DNA of 35,359 nucleotides, taken from positions 1-35,359 of the forward strand of contig JAZSRP010000040.1 in NCBI GenBank assembly GCA_045538555.1, written 5' to 3'. The notes below the pieces were generated by a model that saw nothing but the letters and a program-made list of their open reading frames with translations, was not told where the DNA came from and ran no database searches. The DNA comes from Coliplasma sp045538555. Its GTDB lineage: Bacteria; Bacillota; Clostridia; Oscillospirales; CAG-382. Position 1 is the stretch's first letter. Each line of letters begins with the position of its first letter. Positions 22,449 to 30,435 of this stretch are shown here, piece after piece. A program made the translations under genes and the position numbers.

Positions 22449-23930
22449 ATGAGCGGCGAAGTTATTGCTTTGATCTTGTATTTTGCTGCCATGCTCAGTG
22501 TGGGTAGCTTTTTCTTCTTCAAATCCAAAAGTGTGAACGAAAAGGATTATTTCTTGGGCGGAAGATCAATGGGACCTTGGGTCACTGCCATGAGTGCTCA
22601 GGCATCTGATATGAGCGCATGGCTGTTGATGGGTCTGCCCGGAAGCATACTTGCCTTTGGTCTGGGACAGGCATGGATCGGCATCGGTTTGGCGCTGGGT
22701 ACTGCTCTCAACTGGATTTTGGTTGCCAGGAGACTCCGCAGGTTCTCACAGGCTGCAAACGATTCCATCACCCTGCCTCAGTATCTTTCCAACAGATTTG
22801 CAACAAAGAGCAAAACTCTGCAGGTGGTTTGTGCCATTGTGTTTTTGGTTTGCTTTACGCTCTATGTTGCCTCTGCTTTTGTTGCGGGCGCAAACGTGTT
22901 TTCGTCACTGTTTGACATCGACAAGAGCGTATCAATGCTGATTTTTGCTGTCATTCTTATTATCTATACATTTCTTGGCGGCTACAAAGCAGTGTGCTGG
23001 ACCGACTTTTTCCAGGGCTTGCTGATGATCGTGGCGGTGCTGGCTGTTCCCATCATTGTTGCCATCACAAAGGATCTTGACGCATCGGTTCTTGACTCTG
23101 TGGTGATCGCAAAGGACGGCGCCTCATACAGCTTTGTCAAAGACCTGTTCTCTGCACCTCCCGCAGAGATTGCCAGCGGATTGGCGTGGGGGCTGGGTTA
23201 CTTTGGTATGCCACACATTTTGGTGAGGTTTATGTCCATAAAAGAGCCCTCGATGGTAAAAAAATCATCGCTGGTTGCCATCGTGTGGGTGGTTCTTGCA
23301 CTGCTTGCCGTGATTGTGATTGCCGTCATGGGCAGAATTATGGTTGGTGCCGAGCTGCTTGCAGAAAGCGCACAGAGCTTGGTGTTTATCAAGCTGGCGC
23401 GCATGCTGTTCCCGCCGTTTATTGCAGGAATTCTTCTCGCTGCAATCATTTCCGCATCAATGTCAACGGCAGACAGCCAGCTGCTGGTGGCATCATCCTC
23501 TTTTACTTCCGATATCTACAAGCCCATCATCCGCAAAAACGCATCTGACAAAGAGACGCTTTGGGTTGGCAGAGGCGTCGTGCTGGTGGTGTCTGTTGTG
23601 GCATATTTTATTGCATCCAGCAAAGCAGAGGGTGCTCAGGCCATCATGAATCTGGTGGAGAACGCATGGGCGGGATTTGGTTCTGCGTTTGGACCCGTGG
23701 TGATCTTGTCCCTGTTCTGGCGCAGATTCACCTACAGGGGCGCACTGGCGGGTGTTATTGCAGGCGCGCTCACAGATGTGGCTTGGTACGTATTCCTTTC
23801 CGCAGAAACGGGAATCTATGAGCTGATCCCCGGATTTGCGGTGGGAATGATAACGTCGATCGTTGCCACGTTGATTGACAAAAAGCCCGCGGACGAAGTT
23901 GTTGCAATTTTTGATGAAGCAACCAAATAA
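22449..23930 (+). CDS. putP: Sodium/proline symporter
   Basis: 493 residues, the usual PutP length, with about 13 hydrophobic segments. Sodium:solute symporter features: KDYFLGGRSMGPWVTAMSAQ (about 33-52), SDMSAWLLMGLPG, the CWTDFFQGLLM segment, and the conserved SAAxS-like run ISASMSTADSQLLVASSSFTSD typical of PutP sodium-site helix 8. It imports L-proline with Na+, for carbon, nitrogen or osmotic balance. AAAAGGAG precedes ATG 22449 with 8-nt spacing; a GTG at 22440 overlaps this site and is rejected. Confidence 0.93.
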   Translation: MSGEVIALILYFAAMLSVGSFFFFKSKSVNEKDYFLGGRSMGPWVTAMSAQASDMSAWLLMGLPGSILAFGLGQAWIGIGLALGTALNWILVARRLRRFSQAANDSITLPQYLSNRFATKSKTLQVVCAIVFLVCFTLYVASAFVAGANVFSSLFDIDKSVSMLIFAVILIIYTFLGGYKAVCWTDFFQGLLMIVAVLAVPIIVAITKDLDASVLDSVVIAKDGASYSFVKDLFSAPPAEIASGLAWGLGYFGMPHILVRFMSIKEPSMVKKSSLVAIVWVVLALLAVIVIAVMGRIMVGAELLAESAQSLVFIKLARMLFPPFIAGILLAAIISASMSTADSQLLVASSSFTSDIYKPIIRKNASDKETLWVGRGVVLVVSVVAYFIASSKAEGAQAIMNLVENAWAGFGSAFGPVVILSLFWRRFTYRGALAGVIAGALTDVAWYVFLSAETGIYELIPGFAVGMITSIVATLIDKKPADEVVAIFDEATK

Positions 23931-23989
23931 CACGAAAAACAACTGCACATAATAAAAAAGACATACTTTTATACAGGAGAACTGTGATC

Positions 23990-24901
23990 ATGCAAAAAAT
24001 CGTTGCGTTGCTGATGGCGGTTGTGTTGCTGCTGTCTTTTTGTGCTTGCAGCAGCACAGACACCACATCAAAAAACGAAAAATCCGATTCTTCAAACAGC
24101 GATAATAACAGCGCGGAAAGCAAACCCGAAAAAGCTGAAATAACGTTTACCGAATCGGTGGCAGTTGACAACGAGAGCTGTGTTTTTAAGATCGTCGGGA
24201 TCGAACCGGACAACTTTTGGGGATACACCCTCAAAACCGAGCTGGAAAACAAATCGGCAGACAAAACGTACACATTTTCTGTAGAAAGTGCATCCATCAA
24301 CGGAGTACAGTGCGATCCGTTTTTTGCAACAGACGTTGCGGCGGGCAAAAAAGCCAGATCGGATATCAGCTTTTCGGATAAAGTTTTGCAGAAAAACGGT
24401 GTTGGTGATTATACCGACATTGAGCTGACAGTCCGTGTTTATGACAGCAGTGAATGGGATGCTGATGACGTGGCGAGAGAAACAGTGCACATCTATCCCT
24501 ACGGACAGGAAAAGGCCGTCAAATATACCAGAGAAGCTCAGGATGGCGACAACGTGGTGATCGACAATGAATACGTCACTGCAGTTGTGACCGGCTATGA
24601 GGTAGACGAGATCTGGGGATATACGGTCAATCTGTTTTTGATCAACAAGACAGACAAAAGCGTGATGTTCTCTGCCAACGACGTGTCAGTAAACGGATTT
24701 ATGGCAGACCCGTTTTTTGGAAAAACCGTCCATGCAGGGAAATGCACGTTTGCGTCTATGTCATGGAGTGACACCACACTGGCAGAAAACCAGATCACCG
24801 ACGTTGAGGAGATCGAATTTGTTTTCCGCATTTATGACTGGAACAACTGGGGAACACCGGAATTTGCCAACGAAAAAATCACCCTCAATCCTGCCCTGTG
24901 A
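23990..24901 (+). CDS. Lipoprotein with two tandem homologous domains
   Basis: 303 residues. Signal MQKIVALLMAVVLLLSFCAC with Cys18 or Cys20 as the lipid site, a Ser/Asn/Lys linker (21-45), then two repeats of about 110 residues. The first contains VGIEPDNFWGYTLKTELENK and VRVYDSSEWD; the second contains TGYEVDEIWGYTVNLFLINK and FRIYDWNNW. Both have INGVQCDPFF or VNGFMADPFF at matching positions, pointing to internal duplication of a beta-sandwich. Function unknown; a surface binding role is possible. AGGAGA supports ATG 23990 over the GTG at 23984. Confidence 0.8.
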   Translation: MQKIVALLMAVVLLLSFCACSSTDTTSKNEKSDSSNSDNNSAESKPEKAEITFTESVAVDNESCVFKIVGIEPDNFWGYTLKTELENKSADKTYTFSVESASINGVQCDPFFATDVAAGKKARSDISFSDKVLQKNGVGDYTDIELTVRVYDSSEWDADDVARETVHIYPYGQEKAVKYTREAQDGDNVVIDNEYVTAVVTGYEVDEIWGYTVNLFLINKTDKSVMFSANDVSVNGFMADPFFGKTVHAGKCTFASMSWSDTTLAENQITDVEEIEFVFRIYDWNNWGTPEFANEKITLNPAL

Positions 24902-24910
24902 TTTTTCTTT

Positions 24911-25093
24911 CCCTTCGGGGCAAGTCGGTGGGTGAAGTTGTGAATGGAGACGGCTTCCCATCCACAGCAGGGGGTATTCAAAATTTCGGGGACTTTCCCC
25001 GTTATGTATATCAAATTTGAATTTCTTATCCTACAGCTTTCTTTTCCTCTCCAACTACTTTGAAAAGTTTTGCCAAGCTTTTTCAAAAGCGGG
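24911..25093 (+). repeat. R1 repeat, single copy
   Basis: Same unit as at 21813-22236 and the same orientation, with hairpin arms GAAGTTGT/ACGGCTTC (a G-U-compatible change), ending GCTTTTTCAAAAGCGGG (25077-25093). The left inverted end is missing. Together with element B it fills the 600-nt gap after the lipoprotein gene. Confidence 0.8.
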
Positions 25094-25120
25094 ATACAAA
25101 CAAAAAGAGCCGAAAGGGCT

Positions 25121-25469
25121 ACTTCTCATAAGGATGATAAAAACCTCGATGAACTTCATCGAGGTTTTTGTTTTTTGTACGGATAGAACCGGCATCGCAT
25201 TTGTAAGTACAAATGTTTTATTGGGCTATCTCCAAGCCCATTATATCATAAAATTTATAATATTCAAGTTTTATTCCGACTTCGTCGGAGTGATATTATT
25301 GCATTCGCAATAGTGATATTGAAACCTTGCGGTTTCAGTGTTATTTTATTCGCCAAACTCGGCGTAGCCGAATATCACGATGCGTAGCATCATATCACTG
25401 CGAAGCAATATCACTCGCCAAATATATTTGGCGAATAAAACTGCGAGACTTCCTTATGAGAAGTCTCGC
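25121..25469 (-). mobile_element. Element B: gene-less relative of element A
   Basis: 349 bp, inverse orientation to A. Right end: hairpin GCGAGACTTC/GAAGTCTCGC (25443-25469), then an array of short hairpins on the minus strand matching A position by position (CGCCAAATA/TATTTGGCG, TGCGAAGCA, GATGC/GCATC, TCGGC/GCCGA, GAAACC/GGTTTC, ATTGC/GCAAT, TCCGA/TCGGA). Next come a promoter-like pair (TTGAAT, TATAAT), the 42-bp core (25185-25226), a terminator hairpin and the left end ACTTCTCATAAGGA (25121-25134), inverse to 25450-25463. Neither the S23-like nor the cargo gene is present. Flanks AAAAAGAGCCGA (25102-25113) and TCGGCTCTTTTT (25474-25485) are the two arms of one terminator. Confidence 0.75.
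25139..25172. terminator. Terminator hairpin inside element B
   Basis: AAAAACCTCGATGAA (from 25139) and TTCATCGAGGTTTTT (to 25168), with a T run after. It is equivalent in position to 19371-19409 of element A. Confidence 0.85.
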
Positions 25470-25502
25470 AAATCGGCTCTTTTTTGTGTGTTCTGCGCTT
25501 TT

Positions 25503-25925
25503 TCACGACCTCGCTCTTCGGATAAGGAATGCGACAAAAGTTGCAATTCCGTACACCACAAAATAGATGAGCGAAACAAAGAAGATAAATACGGTCCAGC
25601 CGCCCGCATCGGCGTCCTTTACGTTTGAAAAAAGGGCGACCGTGCAGAGGAGGCAGGCGATATAGTTGACCATAACGTGGACAAATCTTTTTGCTGAGGC
25701 GGGGAGCTTTTTTGCCTCAAGAATGAGGAACGAAAAGCCGTATACCGCAGAAAATGCCAGTATTGCAAGATCGCTCACCACCAGCCGTGACGCAAAAGCG
25801 GCAATGTCGTTGCTGGAATTCTTGATGCCCAGCGCCACAAAGCACAAAAATCCGATACTCATTACTGCAAAAGCGCCGAGAGCGCGGAGGCAGGGGATGA
25901 GTATTTTTTGTTTACGGTCGGTCAT
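25503..25925 (-). CDS. Four-segment membrane protein
   Basis: 140 residues, MTDRKQKILIPCLRALGAFAVMS..., with four hydrophobic segments (about 13-33, 46-68, 82-100, 110-134) and KRFVHVMVNYIACLL before the third. The layout is like DUF3021-type proteins, but I am not sure. It starts 1 nt after the stop of the P-loop gene, without its own good ribosome-binding site, so it is probably translationally coupled. Its native terminator seems split by element B. Confidence 0.65.
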   Translation of the reverse strand: MTDRKQKILIPCLRALGAFAVMSIGFLCFVALGIKNSSNDIAAFASRLVVSDLAILAFSAVYGFSFLILEAKKLPASAKRFVHVMVNYIACLLCTVALFSNVKDADAGGWTVFIFFVSLIYFVVYGIATFVAFLIRRARS

Positions 25926-25926
25926 A

Positions 25927-26343
25927 TCAGTTGCCGTTTCTGATGTACTGCTTCACCTCGGGAGAAAAGATCTCCGGATCGGCAGAAGCGGTGATGACGC
26001 ACTCTATGTTGTGCTCTTTTGTGATTTTTGCAACGTTGAGGAAAAACTCCTCAAATGCTTTTGCATCGTCGTTGCAGATCTTGAGAGCGCTGTCGATGAA
26101 TATATCTGTGATGTCATAGTTTCCCGCTAGCATTCCGCAAACAAAACCAAAGAGCTTTTCGGAATCGTTCACGCCATATTCCTTTGCATCAACAAGACGT
26201 ACACGGTGCGCGATGTCAAATGTGAGCTTTCTGCCGTACTCGATGCAGATAACAGTACCGTTTGACACGGTGGATGCCTTGTTGACCTCTTCGATCAGTG
26301 CTTTGGTTTTGCCTGTGCCTTTTACTCCGACTATAAGTTGCAT
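25927..26343 (-). CDS. Small P-loop NTPase
   Basis: 138 residues. Walker A GVKGTGKT at 6-13, a Walker-B-like hydrophobic strand DIFIDSAL around 80-87, and a further strand ECVITASADPE near 113-123 that could carry a sensor residue. Compact ATPases like this in Clostridia are sometimes labelled PilT-like, but no pilus genes are near. CGGAG precedes ATG 26343. It pairs with the following membrane protein; the function of the pair is unknown. Confidence 0.78.
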   Translation of the reverse strand: MQLIVGVKGTGKTKALIEEVNKASTVSNGTVICIEYGRKLTFDIAHRVRLVDAKEYGVNDSEKLFGFVCGMLAGNYDITDIFIDSALKICNDDAKAFEEFFLNVAKITKEHNIECVITASADPEIFSPEVKQYIRNGN

Positions 26344-26428
26344 TTTTTACTCCGTTCTTCCGGCGGATGGTTGAATTTCTGCTCTTCCCGCCGTCTGCCG
26401 GAGGCGCGCGGGAGAGATTTCTGGTTAT

Positions 26429-26457
26429 ATTTTACTGTAAAAACCGAAAAAAATCAA
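26429..26457 (-). promoter_or_regulatory. Sigma-A promoter of the P-loop/membrane protein pair
   Basis: On the minus strand TTGATT (26452-26457), 17-nt spacer, TAAAAT (26429-26434). A leader of about 80 nt with G/C-rich inverted segments (CCGGCGGA, TCTGCCGG) follows before the start codon. Confidence 0.68.
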
Positions 26458-26468
26458 TACTATATGAA

Positions 26469-27800
26469 CTATAATGTTTTAATTTTTTTCAAAAGCTCTT
26501 CTTTCCTGTCCTCGTACCCCGGCTTGCCAAGCAGCGCAAACATGTTTTTCTTGTATCCCTCAACACCGGGCTGATCAAAGGGGTTCACGTCAAGAATATA
26601 TCCCGAAACAGCGCAGGAAACAAACAAAAAGTAGATCAGTGCGCCCAGAGATTTTGCGGATTTGTCGTGAAGAGAGACAACGCAGGTGTCCGTACCACCG
26701 TCGGTGTGAGCAAGCATGGTTCCGATGGATGCGCGTCTGTTGATCTCGTCCATGGACATGCCTGACAAAAAATTGAGACCGTCACCGTTCTCCTCGTCAA
26801 AAGGAACAACAGGTGATCCCTGATGGATCTTTCTGTAGCAAAACAGAGTCTCAAAAAGTATGGGGGATCCGTCCTGAACAAACTGACCAAGCGAGTGAAG
26901 ATCGCTGCTGTATATGGCGCAGGCGGGGAAAAGTCCTTTTTTGTCCTTGCCCTCGCTCTCGCCAAACAGCTGTTTGAACCATTCGCCAAAAAATCTGAAA
27001 TCCGTGTCGTAGCTTTCTGCCAGCTCAACGTTTTTTCCGCTTGCAAGCATTGCATTGCGAAAAGCGGCATATTTGCAGGCGTGGGAGTCCACACCGTCTG
27101 CCATTATCGCTTCTCGCTCCTGCCTTGCGCCCTCAAGAAGAGCGTCTGTGTCGATGCCTGCCACTGCGATGGGAAGCAGTCCCACAGGTGTCAGTACCGA
27201 AAATCTCCCGCCGATATCATCGGGAACAACAAAGCACTCCCACCCCATGGTGTCTGCCAGTGATTTGAGGGCGCCTCTTGAGCGGTCTGTCGTGGCAACG
27301 ATCCTGGTTGCCAGCTCTTCTCTTGTATATCGCTGTTCCATAAACTGACGAATGATGCGAAAAGCCACCGAGCTCTCCGTGGTGGTGCCGGACTTGCTGA
27401 TAACGTTGACCGTGACGCGCTTGCCCTCACAGAGCTTCAGCACCGTCTGCAGCTCCGTGCCGCAAAACGAGTTGCCCACAAAATACACCTTGCAGCCCTC
27501 AAGCTGGTTGTGATATGCGGTTTTGAGAAGCTCAATGACTGCTCTTGCTCCCAGATACGAGCCGCCGATGCCCACCACCAGCAACACGTCGCTGTCGCTG
27601 CGGATGCGTTGGGCGGTTTTTTTGAGTCGGGAGTATTCCTCTGTGTCAAGATCTACGGGCTGGTCGCGCCATCCCAAAAAATCGTTGCCCTTTCCGTTGC
27701 CGGACCATAGGGTATCCCATGCTTTTTTGACAGCCGGCTCAAAAGAAGCCAGCAGGGAAGGGTCAAAATTATTTGCTTGTGAAAGATCAAATCTAATCAT
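26469..27800 (-). CDS. pgi: Glucose-6-phosphate isomerase
   Basis: 443 residues, the usual length for Firmicute Pgi. Sugar-phosphate loop GIGGSYLGARA at 77-87, SKSGTTTE at 135-142 and the PGI signature DDIGGRFSVLTPVG at 194-207; C-terminal SIGTMLAHTDGGTDT and a final helical region. It interconverts glucose-6-P and fructose-6-P in glycolysis and supplies fructose-6-P for amino sugars, which links it loosely to the nearby nagA. AGGAAGAG supports ATG 27800; the upstream in-frame ATG at 27818 is less well placed. Confidence 0.97.
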   Translation of the reverse strand: MIRFDLSQANNFDPSLLASFEPAVKKAWDTLWSGNGKGNDFLGWRDQPVDLDTEEYSRLKKTAQRIRSDSDVLLVVGIGGSYLGARAVIELLKTAYHNQLEGCKVYFVGNSFCGTELQTVLKLCEGKRVTVNVISKSGTTTESSVAFRIIRQFMEQRYTREELATRIVATTDRSRGALKSLADTMGWECFVVPDDIGGRFSVLTPVGLLPIAVAGIDTDALLEGARQEREAIMADGVDSHACKYAAFRNAMLASGKNVELAESYDTDFRFFGEWFKQLFGESEGKDKKGLFPACAIYSSDLHSLGQFVQDGSPILFETLFCYRKIHQGSPVVPFDEENGDGLNFLSGMSMDEINRRASIGTMLAHTDGGTDTCVVSLHDKSAKSLGALIYFLFVSCAVSGYILDVNPFDQPGVEGYKKNMFALLGKPGYEDRKEELLKKIKTL

Positions 27801-27841
27801 TATTTCTCTTCCTGCCACAAGTTCTGTATTGTTATTACAGT

Positions 27842-27870
27842 ATTATAATATACAAAACCGCCTTTGTCAA
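27842..27870 (-). promoter_or_regulatory. Sigma-A promoter of pgi
   Basis: On the minus strand TTGACA (27865-27870), 17-nt spacer, TATAAT (27842-27847). Consensus at all 12 positions; the strongest promoter seen in the window. Confidence 0.85.
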
Positions 27871-27887
27871 TCTTTTGAGGGATTCCT

Positions 27888-29093
27888 TTAGAAAAACCCA
27901 AACATTTTGCAGAGCATCTGTCCGAAAATCCACAAAAAATCCGCTTTCTTTACTTCTTCGGCATAAAAAACCGGAACCTCCGCCAGAGTTTTTCCGCCTG
28001 CCCGAAAGGTGATGATTCCTGCTCTTGCATTTTTTTCCACCGGCGCATCAACGGAATCCGGAACGGAAAGCGTTGCGGTGACGTCCTTTGAATCGCTTTT
28101 GTTCATCAACAGGGATGGGGGCTCTGCAGTCAGTGCCGCATGAGGAAGGATGCCTTTGTTTATGTTTATGAGAGGGAGTTCCGGCATTGGCGGCGTAAAA
28201 ATGCAATAGTTGGCAAATCCGTAGTCCAGCATGGCTTTTGCTTCCGAGAACCGCAGGTCGGAGGTTGAGGCGCCGAGCACAACGGCAATCAGCTTCATTC
28301 CGTCTCTTTCCGCTGTTCCGGAAAGGCAGTATTTTGCCTCCCCCGTAAATCCGGTCTTCATTCCCGTGGCACCGTTGTAGTATCTCACCAGCTTGTTGGT
28401 GTTTGCCAGCCCAAACGCACCGTCACGGATAGAATCGATCCAAATGGTGGTATAATCAAAGATTTTTTCGTGCTTCATCAGTTCACGTGTGATGATCGCC
28501 ACGTCAAGAGCGGAGGCGCCATGGCCCTCCTCCGGCAGTCCGTTGGTGTTTTTGAAAAGCGTGTTTTTGCACCCCAGCTCCAACGCTCTCTGGTTCATCC
28601 GTTCCACAAACGTTTCCTCGTTTCCGCAGAGGTGTTCTGCCAGTGCAACCGTGGCGTCGTTGGCGGATACCACCACAAGGGCTTTTAGCAAATCATCCAC
28701 GCACATCTGCTCATTGGGCTCCAAAAATACCTGGGAACCCCCCATGGAAGCGGCTCTTTCACTGACGGTGACGGTGTCTGTGAGCGAAATTTTTCCGGCA
28801 TCAATAGCTTCCATGATCAGCAGGGTTGACATGACCTTTGTGACGGAGGCGATGGGCAATAGCTGGTTTTCATTTTCGGCAAAAAGCAGGTTTCCGGTAG
28901 AAAATTCCATCAGAACCAACGCACGTGCATCTCCGCTTTTTTGATAATCCGCATCCAGGGCAATGCCATCTGCCCAGTACTGGGAGATTGCGGAATCATA
29001 GGGATAAACCTCTGCGGTTTCGGAGGCGGACGGCACGGAGGCGCACAAGGCAAAAACGATTATAATCCACAAAACACGGGTGGATATTTTCAC
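27888..29093 (-). CDS. D-alanyl-D-alanine carboxypeptidase (DacF/PBP5 type)
   Basis: 401 residues. Signal peptide about 1-25 (ending SVPSASE), then serine peptidase S11 with SVTK (Ser83-Lys86), SAN (143-145) and KTG (246-248). A beta-rich C-terminal domain (about 300-380) and an amphipathic tail (FLWIFGQMLCKMFGFF) for membrane attachment follow, as in PBP5. It trims D-Ala from peptidoglycan stem peptides. The start is GTG 29093, preceded by AAAAGGAG with 8-nt spacing; upstream readings to 29264 have no ribosome-binding site. It could be vegetative DacA-like or sporulation DacF/DacB-like. Confidence 0.93.
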   Translation of the reverse strand: MKISTRVLWIIIVFALCASVPSASETAEVYPYDSAISQYWADGIALDADYQKSGDARALVLMEFSTGNLLFAENENQLLPIASVTKVMSTLLIMEAIDAGKISLTDTVTVSERAASMGGSQVFLEPNEQMCVDDLLKALVVVSANDATVALAEHLCGNEETFVERMNQRALELGCKNTLFKNTNGLPEEGHGASALDVAIITRELMKHEKIFDYTTIWIDSIRDGAFGLANTNKLVRYYNGATGMKTGFTGEAKYCLSGTAERDGMKLIAVVLGASTSDLRFSEAKAMLDYGFANYCIFTPPMPELPLININKGILPHAALTAEPPSLLMNKSDSKDVTATLSVPDSVDAPVEKNARAGIITFRAGGKTLAEVPVFYAEEVKKADFLWIFGQMLCKMFGFF

Positions 29094-29129
29094 AAAAAAG
29101 CACTCCTTTTTGATGATATTACAAAAGAA

Positions 29130-29157
29130 TATTATGAAACAAAGGCAGGGGGTATGA
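29130..29157 (-). promoter_or_regulatory. Possible sigma-F/sigma-G-type promoter of the carboxypeptidase gene
   Basis: On the minus strand TCATA (29153-29157), 16-nt gap, CATAATA (29130-29136), about 37 nt upstream of the start codon. It resembles the CATNNTA -10 of forespore sigma factors; the -35 match is only partial. Confidence 0.3.
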
Positions 29158-29205
29158 CGAAAAATCAAAAGTGAAAAAATAAGACCAAAATTGTCCAAAA
29201 CCCTA

Positions 29206-29233
29206 TTGATTTTTCGACATTGTTTGTTATAAT
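29206..29233 (+). promoter_or_regulatory. Promoter of nagA
   Basis: TTGATT (29206-29211), 16-nt spacer, TATAAT (29228-29233), with a leader of about 55 nt. A half-site TTGGTAC lies between it and the gene, but no full GntR/NagR-type palindrome is seen. Confidence 0.6.
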
Positions 29234-29295
29234 ATAGTGTGTGATTATATTGGTACATTTGCATTACTTTTGATTCTCACTCACAGGAGGCAAAT

Positions 29296-30435
29296 ATGAA
29301 AGCAATTATTAACGGACGCATCATTCTCAAGGACAGAGTTCTTGAGGGCAACGCCCTGCTTATGACCGACGTTATTGAGGGCATCGTTCCCTCCGACAAG
29401 GTTCCTGCCGATGCGGAGATCATTGACGCAAAGGGCGGCTATATTGCTCCCGGCCTTATTGATCTTCACATTCATGGATATCTTGGCAAGGACGTTTGCG
29501 ACGGCGAGGAGGAGAGCATCCGCACCATCGCAAAGGGTCTGCTTGCAAACGGAGTTACCGGATTTCTTCCCACCACCATGACGGTGGATATGGCTGTTAT
29601 CCGCAAGGCGCTTGAGGTCTGCCGCGATCTCAAGGAGGAGAGCAAGAGCTGGGACGGTAGCGCGATCTTTGGCTGCCACGCAGAGGGTCCTTTTATCAGT
29701 GAGTCAAAAAAAGGCGCACAGGATCCCAAATATATCAAAAAGCCCGATGCTGCATTTATCAAGGAATATGCGGACATCATCCGCATCATCACTCTTGCAC
29801 CCGAGACGGATGAGGATTTCAAGGCCATCCAGGAGGTCAGAAGAGATACCGACGTCATCATGTCCATGGGCCATACCTCTGCAGACTATGATACCGCAAT
29901 GGAGTCCACAACAAAGGGCGTACGTCACGCTACACACCTTTTCAATGCAATGACTCCTCTGGCACACCGTGCTCCCGGCGTGGTGACTGCCGCACTCAAC
30001 AGCGATGTTTCATGCGAGGTCATTGTTGACACATTCCACGTCAATCCCGTTTTTTACGATGTTCTCTGGAAGCTCAAGGGCCGCAAGCTCTGCTTCATTA
30101 CCGACTGCCTCCCCGCAGGCGGGCTTCCCATGGGTGAGTACACTCTTGGCGGAGCAAAGATCATCTACCGCGACATCGTCTGCCGTCTTGAGGACGGTAC
30201 CGTTGCGGGCAGCGTTTTGGCACTGAACAAGGGTGTGTGGAACGTGTTTACCAACTCCACCATTCCTCTGTGGGAGTGTGTCAACGGCGCCACCCTCAAC
30301 CCCGCCACCGTGCTTGGTATGGACAAGACCAAGGGCTCGCTTGAGGTGGGCAAGGATGCGGACATAATCATCACTGACAATGAATTTAATATAACAAAAA
30401 CTATCATCGGAGGAGTCACAAAATATGAAGCTTAA
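29296..30435 (+). CDS. nagA: N-acetylglucosamine-6-phosphate deacetylase
   Basis: 379 residues, full length. Amidohydrolase motifs in order: HIHG (58-61), HAEGPF with metal-binding Glu130, GHTSA (His193), HATHLFNAM (His211, His214) and catalytic Asp270 in FITDCLPAGG. It converts GlcNAc-6-P to glucosamine-6-P and acetate for peptidoglycan recycling or amino-sugar use. AGGAGG precedes ATG 29296. It overlaps the ROK gene by 11 nt, so the two are coupled. No nagB lies in the window. Confidence 0.96.
   Translation: MKAIINGRIILKDRVLEGNALLMTDVIEGIVPSDKVPADAEIIDAKGGYIAPGLIDLHIHGYLGKDVCDGEEESIRTIAKGLLANGVTGFLPTTMTVDMAVIRKALEVCRDLKEESKSWDGSAIFGCHAEGPFISESKKGAQDPKYIKKPDAAFIKEYADIIRIITLAPETDEDFKAIQEVRRDTDVIMSMGHTSADYDTAMESTTKGVRHATHLFNAMTPLAHRAPGVVTAALNSDVSCEVIVDTFHVNPVFYDVLWKLKGRKLCFITDCLPAGGLPMGEYTLGGAKIIYRDIVCRLEDGTVAGSVLALNKGVWNVFTNSTIPLWECVNGATLNPATVLGMDKTKGSLEVGKDADIIITDNEFNITKTIIGGVTKYEA

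Noticed and set aside
25017..25628. Three open frames (98, 79 and 82 codons) around element B
   Set aside because: They read through R1, the hairpin array and a split terminator; no ribosome-binding sites or domains.
29234..29295. GntR/NagR-type operator upstream of nagA
   Set aside because: Only a TTGGTAC half-site is visible; no full palindrome.
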